Source: Lanius collurio (lineage: Eukaryota; Chordata; Aves; Passeriformes; Laniidae). Taken from it: a stretch of 64,000 bases of DNA. The stretch covers positions 14,832,025 to 14,896,024 of the forward strand of contig JACBWW010000018.1 of assembly GCA_020086605.1 (NCBI GenBank), read 5' to 3'. The notes beneath the pieces were generated by a model that did not search any database, had not been told where the DNA came from, and saw only the letters and a program-made list of their open reading frames with translations. Shown piece after piece: positions 27,797 through 39,660 of this stretch (its first letter is position 1; each line of letters opens with the position of its first letter). The position numbers were made by a program, and so were the translations under genes.

Positions 27797-30235
27797 AGAG
27801 AGAGGTGGGGATGAGGAGATGGAGAGGGAAGGAGCTGTACCTCAGGACTGTTAAATGAAAGGAGTTTGTAAAGCACCTTTGTCACTTACTGGCTTCAGCA
27901 ACACTTGAGAGTTGCTGCAGCTTTTCCAAACTATTTCTAAATATTTCCAAAAATATTTTACTTCTCACACCATTAAAACCAATATTAAAACCATCACGTG
28001 ATGTTTTCCAGATGCTCTTCCTTACCTGTTGTGTGTTAAAGCTAATCAACCCTCTGCATTTTAATCAGCAAACCAAACTGAAAAATAGAATTGTGGAGAA
28101 TGGTCTTTCAAAGATGGAGTTTTACAGTAGCAGACACTTAAAATCATGTCTGGAACAAATTCCTTCAGCTCTGGCTGCAACATTTCTCATTGGTATTTCT
28201 ACCACCTTTCAGCTCACTCAGTCACTGTGGCACACACTCCTCACAGAGCAACATTTTCTAACAACAAAACCACCCTTCATGGCAGCTGAAGCTGTTTTTC
28301 ACCAGCAATGGAAACTGAAAAACAGAGACAGGATCCTGCATTTCAGCCACTTCCATTCTTGGAAATTAGATGCTCTCACAACTTCTCCATATCCACATCT
28401 CATTGCTGCCAGATAAAATTTTCATCAAAAAAAAGATGAAGTTTGCGCTCTTTGAAAAACTCCAGGGCTCTAAAACTGAATTTAGGCCACAACTGGATTT
28501 TTCAATCAGAGCTCTATTTCCTTTTACCTTGTTTGGCCAAAGCTCTTTTCTACACTGCACAGCATCATAGTACTTAAAGTACCAAACCCAAGGTGGGAAT
28601 CTGACTCTGCTCTGTCACATTCCAAACTACCACCATGCCCAAGATGCATGGAAAGACTTTGAATTTGTAAACCACATCTTCTAATCCCAGCCACCTTCAC
28701 AGAAAAGGCATAATAATTTGTCTGCTGTAGTTTTTAGCATTCCCTCCTGTTACTGACACTCTGTTTTAGTCTTACTGCTACATTATAACTCCCTAATGCA
28801 ACACAGGCTACCCAGGATCTGAGACAAGAACAACCCATCTTGCAAGAGATTTTTTACTAAGACCTGCTAATCCAATGGCAGACTTGAATGGCACTCAGAA
28901 ATGAGAAGAACAAAAACTTCTTCTGCATTGGTCATGTTCCTTCACTCTGTCTCATCACACAGCTGATCTGCTTTGATAGGAGAATTCCCACATCTTCATC
29001 ACCTTTTTATTTTCCCTCTGCTTAAATAATTCTACCTTGGATACAATGATGTATTTGCTTGGGTTTCGTCTCTCACTGCCCAAGCTCTGACAGAAAAAAA
29101 TTCCTCTGCTCTCTCTGCAGGCTCTCCATGTTTCCATTATTACTTTCTACATTCATATCTCTCTTATCCATGGGTATAATTCGGGTTACAGATAACCTCT
29201 CTGCAGGTGCCAGCTGTGGCTGACTCCAGCATTTGCAGTGTGACAGTGTCCCACAGAGATGTGTCCACAGGAGCAAGGAGATGCCCACCAGGGCTTGATC
29301 CTTGGGCATAGCACTGGGGGAGCACAGCCTGCTGTTGGACCAAAGCTGGCACATGTACTGTGTCTTAACCTGGGATGGATTTACCTTGATCAGCTCTGAC
29401 CATCATAAGCAGCAACATTTCTGACCTTTCTGTTTCCTCTCACAACTTTTTTGAAGGTCCCATATCCTTATTTACACATGATTTATGCAACGCTTTTGCT
29501 TTCTTCTGTTCTTTCACCTCATCACCTGCTGTATGGCAGATTATCAAAAGCTGCCTTGTTTCATCTCTGAAAGCACCTCCCAGCCTCAGCCACAGAGCTC
29601 TCCTCCCAAAGAAAGCTCAAGTGTGCAGGTCCTGGCACATCCTGTGTGCCGGGTGACTGTATTAAACAGTAACATAACAAATACATTAAATTACACAGTA
29701 ATAAGCATGATGAAAATAAGGAGCACACTTAACTGTTTGGGTCCTTACTTACTTTGTAGTCCTTGCTGAGAGGTTCAGCTATTAAAGGCTGTGTTGTATT
29801 TTAACATTGCCAAGATATTAATAGCCAGGCAGGGAGATGAATGGCAGGCTTGCACTGCACAATTAAAACTTTTCCAGTTTACCCTTTCAGTAAAATTTGA
29901 AGTTTATAATAAGCATCTTTGTCTATTCTGAAGAGAGTAAGGATTGGAAAGTTACATGGATGGGAACAGAGGTTCATTAAAGATTTAAAATAGAATGTGG
30001 TTTGGCATTGTAAAATAAACATGCATATAAGATGGGATGCATCAAGAGCTGCCTGAAAGAAGTGCTCCGTGTTCCTTTTCTCTTGTGATCCTAGATCTAC
30101 TGGTCATGCCAGCCCCAAAAAAGGGATACAAAAGCAGCAGGGATAAAATGCACATGCTTTTTCCCAATAACGAGAAGGTCTGCTCTATATTCCCACTCAT
30201 GATTCATTGCTCATACATGTATCTACAGGGTGTAA

Positions 30236-30256
30236 ATATATATATATACACATATA
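30236..30256 (+). repeat. Short TA/CA-type simple repeat
   Basis: 'atatatatatacacatata' within AT-rich intron. It is a short imperfect dinucleotide repeat. Confidence 0.8.
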
Positions 30257-30981
30257 AGAAATGTGTGCATTTTATCTCTCATACATCCCAATATTAATCA
30301 ACACATACAGATGTGGTATTACTGATTTTTCTCACACTGGAGCCTAGAAACTCCTACTGTAGAGAAAACACATATTATAAAGCAAACCTGTGGAGACCCA
30401 GTGAGCTTTTAAACATTCAGAGAACATACATGGTATTTGTTTTAGTCTAACTTAGAGCACAGCATATTCCTGTTTCTCAAACACATGAGAAAGGCAGGAA
30501 GGAAAGAGATGAAAAGCATTCCTGCAAAGCCAAGGTTTGAGTAAGAGGGTTAACATTACCAGGTAATTTATTTATACTGTTGGATACAGCTAAAATTTAG
30601 ATAAAAGGCAGATGCTCATCACATGGATTTTAACAAATCGGGTTACAAGTCACAGAAATCTGCAAAAGCTGGATCTCGAATGGCAAGCAATGCACACAGA
30701 CTGTGGCATTATTTACAGTTTCAGGGAACTACTGATCCCTCCTGGAGTCAGGCAGTCCCACCAGCAGCAAGAGCTGCCCTGTGGTACCAACATTCCTCAC
30801 CAGCAAACACCTACAACCAGGCCAATAATCCTGATGATTAACAAAATCTAGCACTAGAGGGAGGCTGAAAACATGTTCTGATCTTTGTGGCCTTTTCAGC
30901 TTCTCCAGACATTAAAAGGCAGGTGATTTAAAGCAAACCCAGCACCAACAGGCAGAGCCCAGTCTCTGAACAGGATATGAG

Positions 30982-30991
30982 CTATTTAAGG
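30982..30991 (+). promoter_or_regulatory. CArG-like box
   Basis: CTATTTAAGG differs from the SRF consensus CC(A/T)6GG at one position. It lies about 120-180 bp from the CpG cluster. LPP is a known smooth-muscle SRF/myocardin-responsive gene, so the site is plausible, but one-mismatch matches also arise by chance in AT-rich introns. Confidence 0.25.
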
Positions 30992-31103
30992 CAGCAACTC
31001 CCACGGGCAAAACTCATGCTCTTTCCTCCTCAGCTATTTGCCAAGGTGTGCACCCAAAATTAAGAAGCAAATTTTTAAAAAAACAAAACCAAAAGCAATT
31101 CCT

Positions 31104-31357
31104 CTGTTCCGGCTGTTCCTTCAGCCGGTGAGTCAGCGCCCACAGAGGCACCGCCGCCGCCGCCACTCGCGGGGAGCAGAGTCAGACAGCGAAACACCTG
31201 GCAGCCTCTTCCCTAACAAGGATGAGGCTCCTGCTTCTCACATCTATCAACACATTCCCACCTTCTCCCGGGCGTGAGCACTAAGGAGGAGCGAGACAGG
31301 TCTCCTCGGAACCGCCTCGCGGAGGAAGGCGCGCACGCCTCCAGAACGCGCTTCAGA
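31104..31357. promoter_or_regulatory. Compact CpG cluster in LPP intron; candidate internal promoter/enhancer
   Basis: About 20 CpG dinucleotides fall in roughly 250 bp, in two clumps: a (CCG)n run with TCGCGG at 31150-31175, and CCTCGCGGAGGAAGGCGCGC plus AACGCGC at 31313-31351. The surrounding kilobases are CpG-poor. A TGAGTCAGC motif (AP-1/NF-E2 type) sits at 31129-31137 and a CArG-like CTATTTAAGG at 30982-30991. There is no recognisable coding exon beside it. Promoter activity is inference; methylation-escape alone shows only that the DNA was probably unmethylated in the germline. Confidence 0.45.
31129..31137 (+). promoter_or_regulatory. AP-1/NF-E2-like site
   Basis: TGAGTCAGC contains a full AP-1 heptamer with the extra GC of a Maf/NF-E2 half-site. 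It sits at the edge of the CpG cluster and directly before the CCG run. Confidence 0.3.
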
Positions 31358-31737
31358 TTTTCTCCTTCCAAAATTCCTTGGCAATAGGAATTCGAGCCCT
31401 TTGGCTGATTTTCTGCACATCACAACAGGACGATACGACCTGTGAGTTCAGCAGCTCTGAATGTGGAAATAGTTCCCTGCCCATGTAGCTGCAGCCCTGC
31501 AGCCATCCAAGCATAGATGCTTATAACAAGAACTGGTATATTAAAATTCTTTATATTGCACTTCATGCAACTGTTCAAAGTTGGATTGTTTCTTCACTTT
31601 AACCCCTAACCTAAAGCCACTTCTTCAGATCCACTCTGACACATCCCAAATTCTTCCTATATTCAGGCACTGATGGTGTTTAGTCATTAACTGGCAGTTA
31701 TTACAGTAATGAGGCCTGCTGAGTAGCAGGCAGAATT

Positions 31738-31886
31738 GCTCTGGGATGCAGGAGATCTTGGTCTTAGTTTTAGCCTGCTACTGGTCAGCCTGGTGACCTA
31801 GGAAAAGCACTTCCCTGCTCCACCTTCCCTATCAGGAAGAGAGTAGTATTTCTTTTGCAGAGTGTTTTGTGGTTATGTCAATAAAA
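31738..31886 (+). repeat. MIR/CORE-SINE-like relic
   Basis: The string runs 'gatgcaggagatcttggtct', then 'cctgctactggtcagcctgg', 'tgacctaggaaaagcacttc' and 'cctgctccaccttccctatc', ending near 'gagtgttttgtggttatgtc'. It follows the MIR consensus order: 'ggagacctgggttc', 'ctgctactgacttgctg', 'tgaccttgggcaagtcactt', 'cacctctctgtgcctc', and the 3' 'gtaaagcgctttgag' region. This is the most complete MIR-like relic of the window. It sits about 380 bp from the CpG cluster. Confidence 0.7.
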
Positions 31887-33400
31887 AACACACCGATAAC
31901 AGCTGGGGCTTGCAGGGAAAGAGGCTCCATCCCAGCTCAACATAGCCCTCTCCTTCCCATGCTGTGATAGTGTCTCAGATCCCAAAAGAAAATCAGACCC
32001 ATCTGCAGATGCAGCACGTGCAGGTAATTAGCAGAGATCTCTAAAGGGATGTTTTCCCAAGGTGGCCCTTGGCAAGATGGTAGCTGAGGGTCACATCTGC
32101 TTTGAGCTACCCAGGTCCTGGCCCAGCATGAAATGCTGGGCTCTGACTCTCCCCTTTAAAGAGAACTGGTCATTTCAAAGCCAGTAGCTTTGACTCCTGA
32201 GACAGCCTTCACAAGGACAGGGCATGGGGCAAGGACTGGTTTTTCACACAGCTGTGCAGTTCTCACCCCTGCACAGCCCTGCCTGGCAAGGAAGGAAGAA
32301 ATTGCCAGAACCATGATTGAGGGTCCTTCTCTGAGAGCAAACAGGGTACTTGAGAGGTGGCTGATGAGAGTTTTTCACTTTTGCTTTCCCTGGCCTGGGC
32401 AGAATGCCTGTTTTGAAACTAGAAGGCAAAAGCATAATAAAAATCTGCCTCCCTCCCTCCCAGATCTATTTCCCTTTGACAAAAAGTGATTTCATTTTTC
32501 TTCCCGTCCAGAGTTTTGTTTTTTTTTTCTTTCTCTTCTAAACTGAGCCCAGGCCAACGTGGCAAAAGGCTCTTTGCTCATGTCCTTATTTGTCAAACAC
32601 GCCATCGCCGCGCCCTCACCACCATTCTGGGAACAAGTCCTCGCCTTCCCCAGCTGCAGCCAAAGGGGAACTTCCCAACACAACTCTTCCCCAGCCCAAA
32701 CACACTCCTTTAAAAATAAATATTTCCTTTTCTTTCCTTTTTTCTCATCTAAAAAAAGGCATTCCAGTTAATAAGAAAAGAGTTTAAATTTCCTTCCCCC
32801 TTCCACCCCACAGCCCTGCTGTGAATACGAATATGACGGATCTAGATGGGAAAACAGAAATTGCAAGAAAATGCCAGATCTATCACAAAGGTATTTCATG
32901 ACCAGCCCTCCTCTAATTTCCATCAGAGCATAAGTCAGATACTAAAGTACCTTTTTGGATCTGATCCTAAGTGGCCAGTTCCACTGTTCAAATAGAGATC
33001 CAGAGATAAACAGCTCTATGAAAACTGGGTATTATTATTTTAACTGCTGCTCTTAAGCTACAACTTCAACTGTAATAAGCTGCGCAGCTTTTAGCCCTCT
33101 GGTAACAGTAACACACAAACTGGTAATAAACTAAACATTTACCGTGCTGTCTTCATCAACTTAACACCTAGTATAAAAAGCTTTACCTGGAACCCCACAG
33201 CACACATATTTCATAAGCTATCATGAGCACTGTGCCATCCAAAGAGAAATTTCTGATGTAAAATGGCTGATTTGACAGAACAGATGAATTTCAAACTATG
33301 GAGTAGATCTGGAGGGCTCTCACCAGGTCCACAGGGGCCAAACCACCCCAGACAGCAGCCTTAGGTCTGGTCAGTGCCCAGGAACTGGGTCTGCTGCTCC

Positions 33401-33447
33401 AGCGCTTACATTTAGCAGTGGGGAAACTGAGGCATGGAAATTACATG
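33401..33447 (-). repeat. MIR-like relic (minus strand)
   Basis: 'cgcttacatttagcagtggg' followed by 'gaaactgaggcatggaaatt' corresponds to the MIR 3'-half reverse complement 'cattttacagatgggg' / 'aaactgaggcacagagag'. Only this short core is recognisable. Confidence 0.6.
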
Positions 33448-34671
33448 TTCTGGCATTGGAGAGCAAAATCAGCCTCTTGGAGCCCAATACAACACATGCT
33501 CAGGAGATCCCTGATTGTCCTCCTCCCAGCAGAAGGAACACAGTCACCATTCATTCTGCCCCTTTAGCACAAGAATGTCTGACCAGAGTTGTGAAAACTA
33601 CTGTGTTTGATGCCCAAAGGCATTGAGCAGCTTCCTCCAGCACTGCCTGCCCTTTTCCTCTTCTCTTGGGCTTTACAACTTGCTTCAGCATGACTTTTGC
33701 TGCTCCTGAAAGACAGGGAGGTGATCTTGCAACACAAAACCCTACTGGATCCTGACCTTTGCCCTGACTTTTGTCTGCTCCTGATCTCCAACAGAAAATG
33801 GAAGGGAAAAGGAAAGGGAATAGGTGACCAGAGAGAACAGAATAAAGGCAGGGAGCCGTGTTTGCTGCTTAAGAGTACATTTGGGGTGGTGACAGGCAGG
33901 GCTGCTCGGGTACACCTGGTAGGCTCACCTTCCTCTGAGCAGGATCCCATGCAAAGGAATCCTGCTCTAACCAAGCTCTTGCTAAAACCCAACACTGAAC
34001 ACAGCTCCAGCCCCATTTTCCCAAAGCCAGAGAGAAAGGGTGTGCCAAATAGCAATTCCATGAGCTCAGAGGGAAGAGCTGTACTGCTGAGTGGCTCTAC
34101 CAAGGGCCTCAAGTGGCTCAGGGACACATTTGGAGGCATAGCAAGAGCAAGCTTCTTTCAATAAAAATGCAAGGTTCCCTCTTTGGGTGACCTGGGAAGG
34201 GGGAAGCCTGACCCTGAGGAATCCTGTCAGGCACCACGACCCCTTCCTGCTACCCAGGCTCCTGTGCAGGCATCATGCAGGCAGTGCCCTGCCTCTGCCA
34301 GAAGCCTGCTGCTCCATGGCTTCCCAGGGCGCTCTGGAAGCTCCCCTGCTCCCACGGGGACCACTCTTCTCACAGAGATAAAAGACAGAACAACACTTGC
34401 TGGGGAATTACTTCATCCCCCCAAGGCTGGGAAAAGCCATGCTCTGCACTTGGCAATGTCCCTGACAGCTGCAGCCTTTCCTGGCAAGGGAGAACACAAT
34501 CCCCCTTAACCCCTTCCTGCTCAAAGGCTGCTCCAACACTGAGCCCATTGCAGGAAACGCTGAGGCTTTGCCACAGCATCTGAACATCTCGCCATGGGCA
34601 AGAGATCCCAGTAAGCCCAGGAGGAAGGAGAATGTTTTGTTTTTACCAAGACACAAAGTAGATGAATTGAC

Positions 34672-34726
34672 TCGAGTTGGCGAGAGGGTCAGGAACTAAG
34701 TCAGGTCCTTTGAATCCTGTTTAATG
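34672..34726 (-). repeat. Possible MIR-like head fragment
   Basis: 'ggtcaggaactaagtcaggt' followed by 'cctttgaatcctgtttaatg' resembles the reverse complement of the tRNA-derived MIR head ('ggatttgaacccaggtccttctgactcc'). A similar weak block lies at about 36369-36410. Both are tentative. Confidence 0.35.
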
Positions 34727-35809
34727 CCTGCCTGCTGGCCTACTCTCATGTTCAAACCCACCAAGGGATACAGGACTGCCACAATCTTCCAGGGCCATGG
34801 AGGTAAGCCCCATGTCTATGAATACGTGGTTACACAACTCTCAACAGCCTCAAACCTAGACCACGCTCTCTTTGTTCTCACTACTTCTCACAGAAGGCTC
34901 TTCCAGAACTTCGGAGCTTTCAGTGCTTAGAAAATTTTTAAACACCAGCATGAAGGTACTTCTGGCAAGCTCAGTCTCTCCTGTTCCCACACCAACACCC
35001 ACACAGAGCTGAAATATGGGCTTATTCCCCAAGTGTATTTCAAATTTGCAACCAGACCCATCCTCATCCTTCCTTTTGCTCAGCTAACAAGACAAACTCT
35101 TCTGGTCTCCACTGGGAAGATCAGCTTCTCACTCCCTGATCACATTGACTGCCTTGTCCCTGAAGTCTGAAAGCATGTCTCCAGAAGGTGCCTGAGCAAA
35201 CACAAACCTGGCACTCCAGGCAAACCTGCAATACCTACACAAAAGCATTCACATCTTTCAAAGGTGTTCAGGGTCTGTCCATATCCACTTTGGACATGTC
35301 ATCATCACCTGATGCATCTTAAAAGTTGCATATTCATCCAGACGGCAAATCTAGAACACCCATGCCAGTAAAAAGAGGGTAAAAAGGGTCTCAATTACAT
35401 CACTGGAGCCTGGGCCAGGGATTATTTGCTTCACTTAATTTTAGGCATCTAAACAAAGTAATTTTAGGATCAGATTACTGCCCTAAAGTCTCTCCACAGT
35501 CCATGGAAGGAGATGGCCATTCCAGAAAACAATTCATTCTGGGAAGGTTTCACTCCCATCCGCCATCACAAGGACATAAGGCAATTAGTCTTCTAATTCA
35601 AGCCGGATGGGAAAAAATCCTTTAATAGCCCAGAAAGTTTTGAATGGAAATAATCCCTGCTTGGGAAATACAGCTTGCTAAAGCTGACTTGGTTATTCCT
35701 GACACATGATTTTTAACCAGAACTTTGCCACCTCATTTTATTATCATTCATTCATTTCCCCAGTTTCTGGATCGGTTCTGCATGAACGACAAAATTCTTA
35801 TCTTCTTAC

Positions 35810-35922
35810 CTGCACATTGTAAGTAACGTCATCCAGAGGGGGTGGGGGCGGGAAGGCACCTTGTGGTGATGTGATGTTCCCAAGGTCATCCACAGGAGGG
35901 GGCGGGGGAGGAAGAAAGTCCC
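35810..35922 (-). CDS. LPP: LPP internal coding exon with two Ena/VASP-binding proline motifs
   Basis: Read on the minus strand, this 113-bp segment opens with GG (the last two bases of a split Gly codon) and encodes 37 residues starting DFLPPPPPPVDD, then a GAFPPPPPLDD block, ending YNVQ. This matches the human LPP N-terminal region, which has DFLPPPPPPLDD followed by FPPPPPLD and VQ. It is preceded by a pyrimidine-rich tract and TCTCCTAG (acceptor), with a TCTAAAT branch-like motif upstream, and is followed by CAG|GTAAGA (strong donor). The two F/L-P5-6 motifs are EVH1 ligands; in LPP and zyxin they recruit VASP/Mena to focal adhesions and cell-cell junctions. The upstream intron is phase 1 and the downstream intron is phase 0. 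Between the two proline blocks the residues (LGNITSPQGA) differ from the human linker, as expected for a disordered spacer. It is too short and lacks ATG, so simple ORF calling misses it. The family call is very secure. Confidence 0.96.
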
Positions 35923-38900
35923 CTAGGAGAGAGAATGGGAGAATTTAGACACAGCAGCATTTCCCCACATCATGGCATAGATTACCAGGATGAACCCTGA
36001 AGCTCTGCCCATTGGTTTTGTGGCACAGGACACAACACATTATTTAACCATTAAATGCTCAGCTTCACCCCTTGCTGCTTCAGGAAATGGCTACACAGCT
36101 CAGGGGTGCTCAGACTCTGCAGCAAAAGGTGATGTGTCACAAACCCTGAAGGCACCAACAAGCAGCTCCACAGATCCAAGTCACATCTCCAACCTGCCAC
36201 AGGCAACCACAAAACTTGCACTAATGAACACCCCATGTCCATACTTTGCAATGGATCCTTTCCAATTCACTTCCCTCGTATGCTAAACTAAGCTTTTCTT
36301 GATCCCTACAAAGACAGCATCAGGTGCTGTCCAAAAGCAGGGATTCCCTGCTGCAGAAGACACACAGAGGGCTGGAGCTAGAGTTCAGAATCCAGACCAG
36401 CCCATCTCCTACATCCCTGCTGCTGGCAGGCAATCACACTCTTTGCATCTCCCTCTTCCTATAGGGACTGCGTAGCTTCATGTGAAGAACTTCTGGGAAG
36501 ATCACAGCCTCCTCTTTGTGACAAAAGCCACGTGATGGGCCAGGTGCACAAGAATCCACCTCTTGTAACTCAGGATATTTACAAGGGGGCTGATGTACAA
36601 CATTTCTAGAATTTAATTTGCTCATGTTAATCTTCCAAAAGTGCTGATGGGAAGACAAAGCAGCAGACACTGGCTGTAAAGGCATCCATCTTAGCATAGA
36701 GATGGAAGGTGGGAGGAGAGAGTTCTCCTTGAGAATTTCATGGGATGTGGGACCACAAAGGAGAAACAAAACAAGGACAGAGCAGTACAGGCTGCAGGCA
36801 GCAGGACACCAGGCTCTGAAAGCACCTCCTAATGGTGGAAAGAGAGTGTTTGCCATTAGCACTGGATTTGTCTCCAGGGAAGGCAGCTGCCTGCAATTTG
36901 GACCACTTTGGTACGTTTTTATTTCTTCTTATGAAGATTGATGCTGCAAGTAGAGCTGTTTGCTGTTGGCTCTCGTGTATGCCGCACCTGGGATGGAAGG
37001 TTTCAGATTAACAAAGTGTGATATTTCACATGTATAGGAACTGCTGCATTTGGAAGGAAATATGAGCTCCCTACTTGACCCTCCAGATCTTCATGCGGTA
37101 TCACACCGTGTTCAGGCTAGAGGCCCTCAGCACCATCCATAAATGCCAAGGAGAAGGCTCCAAACCACACAGGAAAGTGCTGAGCCAGACCCCTGTGACC
37201 TGCAGCCCTCTGGGCCGCCTGTGCCCAGTTCCAGAGCCCCAGGCTCAGCCCAGACCAGGCACAGGCCCAGGCACCCGCTGGGCAGCACTGCCAGCACAGC
37301 ACCTTCATGCTCTCTGCCATGGGAAGCAGAAGGGTCTGCAGCTCCACAAAGTTTTTCTCTTCTATTAAGAATCACTCTCTGAAAGACACAAACTTCCCCT
37401 AGGACTTTCAGAGATGTTATTTCCCAGGAAAGTAATTTCTTCCCATTTTCCTCAAAGTGAGCATGGATGGGACCCAAAAAACCCCTTCTGAATCCCTAAG
37501 AAAGTATCATCCTAAATACAGATGCTCAAAGACAGTTCAAAAACAACACACTGAAAACTAATTTAAGACAATCATGTTGCTTCAATACATAAAATCCCAT
37601 GAAACCCAATGGCTCATGCTATTACAGAGTTCAGGATTGATTTTTTTAAAAAATTAAGTCAAATAATATCTGCAGTATCCTCCCTCCTCTTTGCTTTATA
37701 ATTAATCCAATCTTTTATTTCAAATCATGTGAAATACAATACAAAATAAAAAGAAGAGAGATTTTGAAACTAATATCTACTGGTTTCATTTAAAAAAAGC
37801 TGGGATGTTTGAGTGCTTCAGAAACTTTTCTCCTTTGCTCTGAAAATGGTCCTCCAATCAGCCAACATGATTTTGCAAACAAATTCAACTCCAGCGGACA
37901 CAGACTTCTCAAGATTATGCTTCAGATGATGTTTCTCCAGTTGGTCCTGGCTCTGATCTCCCTGCACAGCACATTAGGTCAGACACTCTCTTGCTTTATT
38001 ACAACCCTTCAAAACACCTAGGGGAAATCGAGGTAGAGAATGTGCTGGAGGGGATGAGACAGGGAAAGGGGCAGGTTTTCTGCACAAGCAGAAGTCTGGA
38101 TCTAACAATGACTGTTAAAACAAACAAATACCATTTTTGTCCCTTTGGAAGACCCATTCCTGCTGAAAGAAAAAAACATTGGCAAGATTTTTCAGAAAAG
38201 AAGCAAAGGACAGAAAAAGAGTTCTCTCCTAGAGTTTGGAAGAGAACACTTTTTGCAGTAGGAGACAGCTGGCTCTACCACATCCCAGCCCAGCTCTGCT
38301 GACTCCATCCTGTGTTAGATAAGCTGCTGGCTCCACTCTTCTCACAAGTGGAAGGTTTTTAGACTGGGAAGCAGAGCAGATGCCTGATGAACTGGGAGGA
38401 CCTTGCAGATGTCTGGCCTTTTCCTGGTCCTCTGCAAACAGATGGACCTTTCTCCTTGACAGCTTTAGTTATTTATTCTGCCACTGTGCTTTCCTCTTTC
38501 CCACACACAGCCACAGGGCCCGATGCTGTTCCCACTGCACTCGCAGGAGAGCATTCCCTTGGAAGCAGAAGAGAAAGCTGTCACTGCCTTATTATTATTA
38601 TTGGCATTGCTGGAAGTCTCCTTCCAGCAGGCAGGAAAGCATGCAAAGACTAAAATCCATGTCCTGAGCAGCATATGATTCTAGGTGATGTGGTGAAGAA
38701 GCAGTTCTACATTTGAGGGAGCAAAAGAGGAAAAGGCCCTGAAAGCCAGCTTACACTCCCTTTAAGCACAAGTGTCCCTACAATGCACCTTGGGGACCTT
38801 CTCTCACCCCTGGAGCTTTGCAAGTTGGATTTCCCTTACTCAGAGCTGGGCAAGCCGTGGGAGGAGGCAGGAAAGTCCATGTCCACACAGAGCATATCAC

Positions 38901-39559
38901 TGCCACCCACTGCTGACCACCTTCAGCGTCACAGAGCGAGGTGGGAGCTGTCTGGGGAAGGGACTGTCCCTGGTCTGCGCGGATGCACCGGCAGCCACAG
39001 CACAGTGGGGCTCTGGGGTGACCAGTTAACCATGGGCTGGTGGAGGACACATCCCACCCTGAGCATTCACCCTCTCCTGACTGATTTAACCAGGCTGTCC
39101 CTCTGTGAATGAGGGGTAAGGCGGGCAAAAGGCTCTTTAATATTAATTATTGTTCAGCACCAACACCAGCATTTTGGTTGACTTTCACCTGACATCAGCC
39201 TGAACGCCCAAATGTACTTCAGGTTATGGGAGGGACTGCACTGAGTTCTGTCAACAGAGAGACATCAGTGCACCTCTAGAAAGCAATTTGTACTTCCAGG
39301 CAGGTGAAGAGACTTGCCTTCCAATGGCAAGTCTCCCCATGGAGGCAGCCTGGGCCAGGCATGTTTGGAGGTAGGAAATCACACCATGTGACACAGCCTG
39401 ACTTCAGCTCTTACAATGAGAAATCTCTACCTGTTACCATATGTTTGAGAAGAGAAAACAAACACTCCTTGTTCCACCAGCTACTCATTCCCTCTTTGTA
39501 CAGCTGTGAAGACCATGAGTCAACCTACGAAGGGGCTGTGCAGTGAGACACATCCCAGC

Positions 39560-39660
39560 TCGGTTATTTCAGATACGGCGGCGCAGCGTGCCGTGAAACC
39601 ACAGCTCTGAGCTCTTCCCTCAGCACCCGTGCGGCTCCTGCGCCGCAGCATCACCCGCTG
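39560..39660. promoter_or_regulatory. Small CpG cluster in intron
   Basis: About 11 CpGs occur in about 100 bp (ATACGGCGGCGCAGCGTGCC, later TGCGCCGCAG and CACCCGCTG). The flanks are almost CpG-free. No exon or repeat is recognised here. The regulatory role is only a suggestion. Confidence 0.3.

Larger units (their letters stand above)
16190..35809 (-). other. LPP: LPP intron (complete, about 19.6 kb, phase 0)
   Basis: The intron is bounded by GTAAGA next to 35810 and TTTAAG next to 16189. It contains no recognisable exon. Supported contents are the compact CpG cluster at 31.1-31.36 kb, MIR-like relics near 31.74, 33.40 and possibly 34.67 kb, a possible L2-like stretch near 27.04 kb, an X-box-like site at 27.78 kb, a palindromic homeodomain site at 17.94 kb, and AT-rich blocks that could be conserved non-coding elements. 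The longest chance ORFs of the window (155 and 191 codons, on opposite strands) overlap near 33.6-34.2 kb. Confidence 0.93.

Noticed and set aside
38590..38602. TTATTATTATTATT as a microsatellite or MIR tail
   Set aside because: Too short (about four units) and no MIR sequence beside it.
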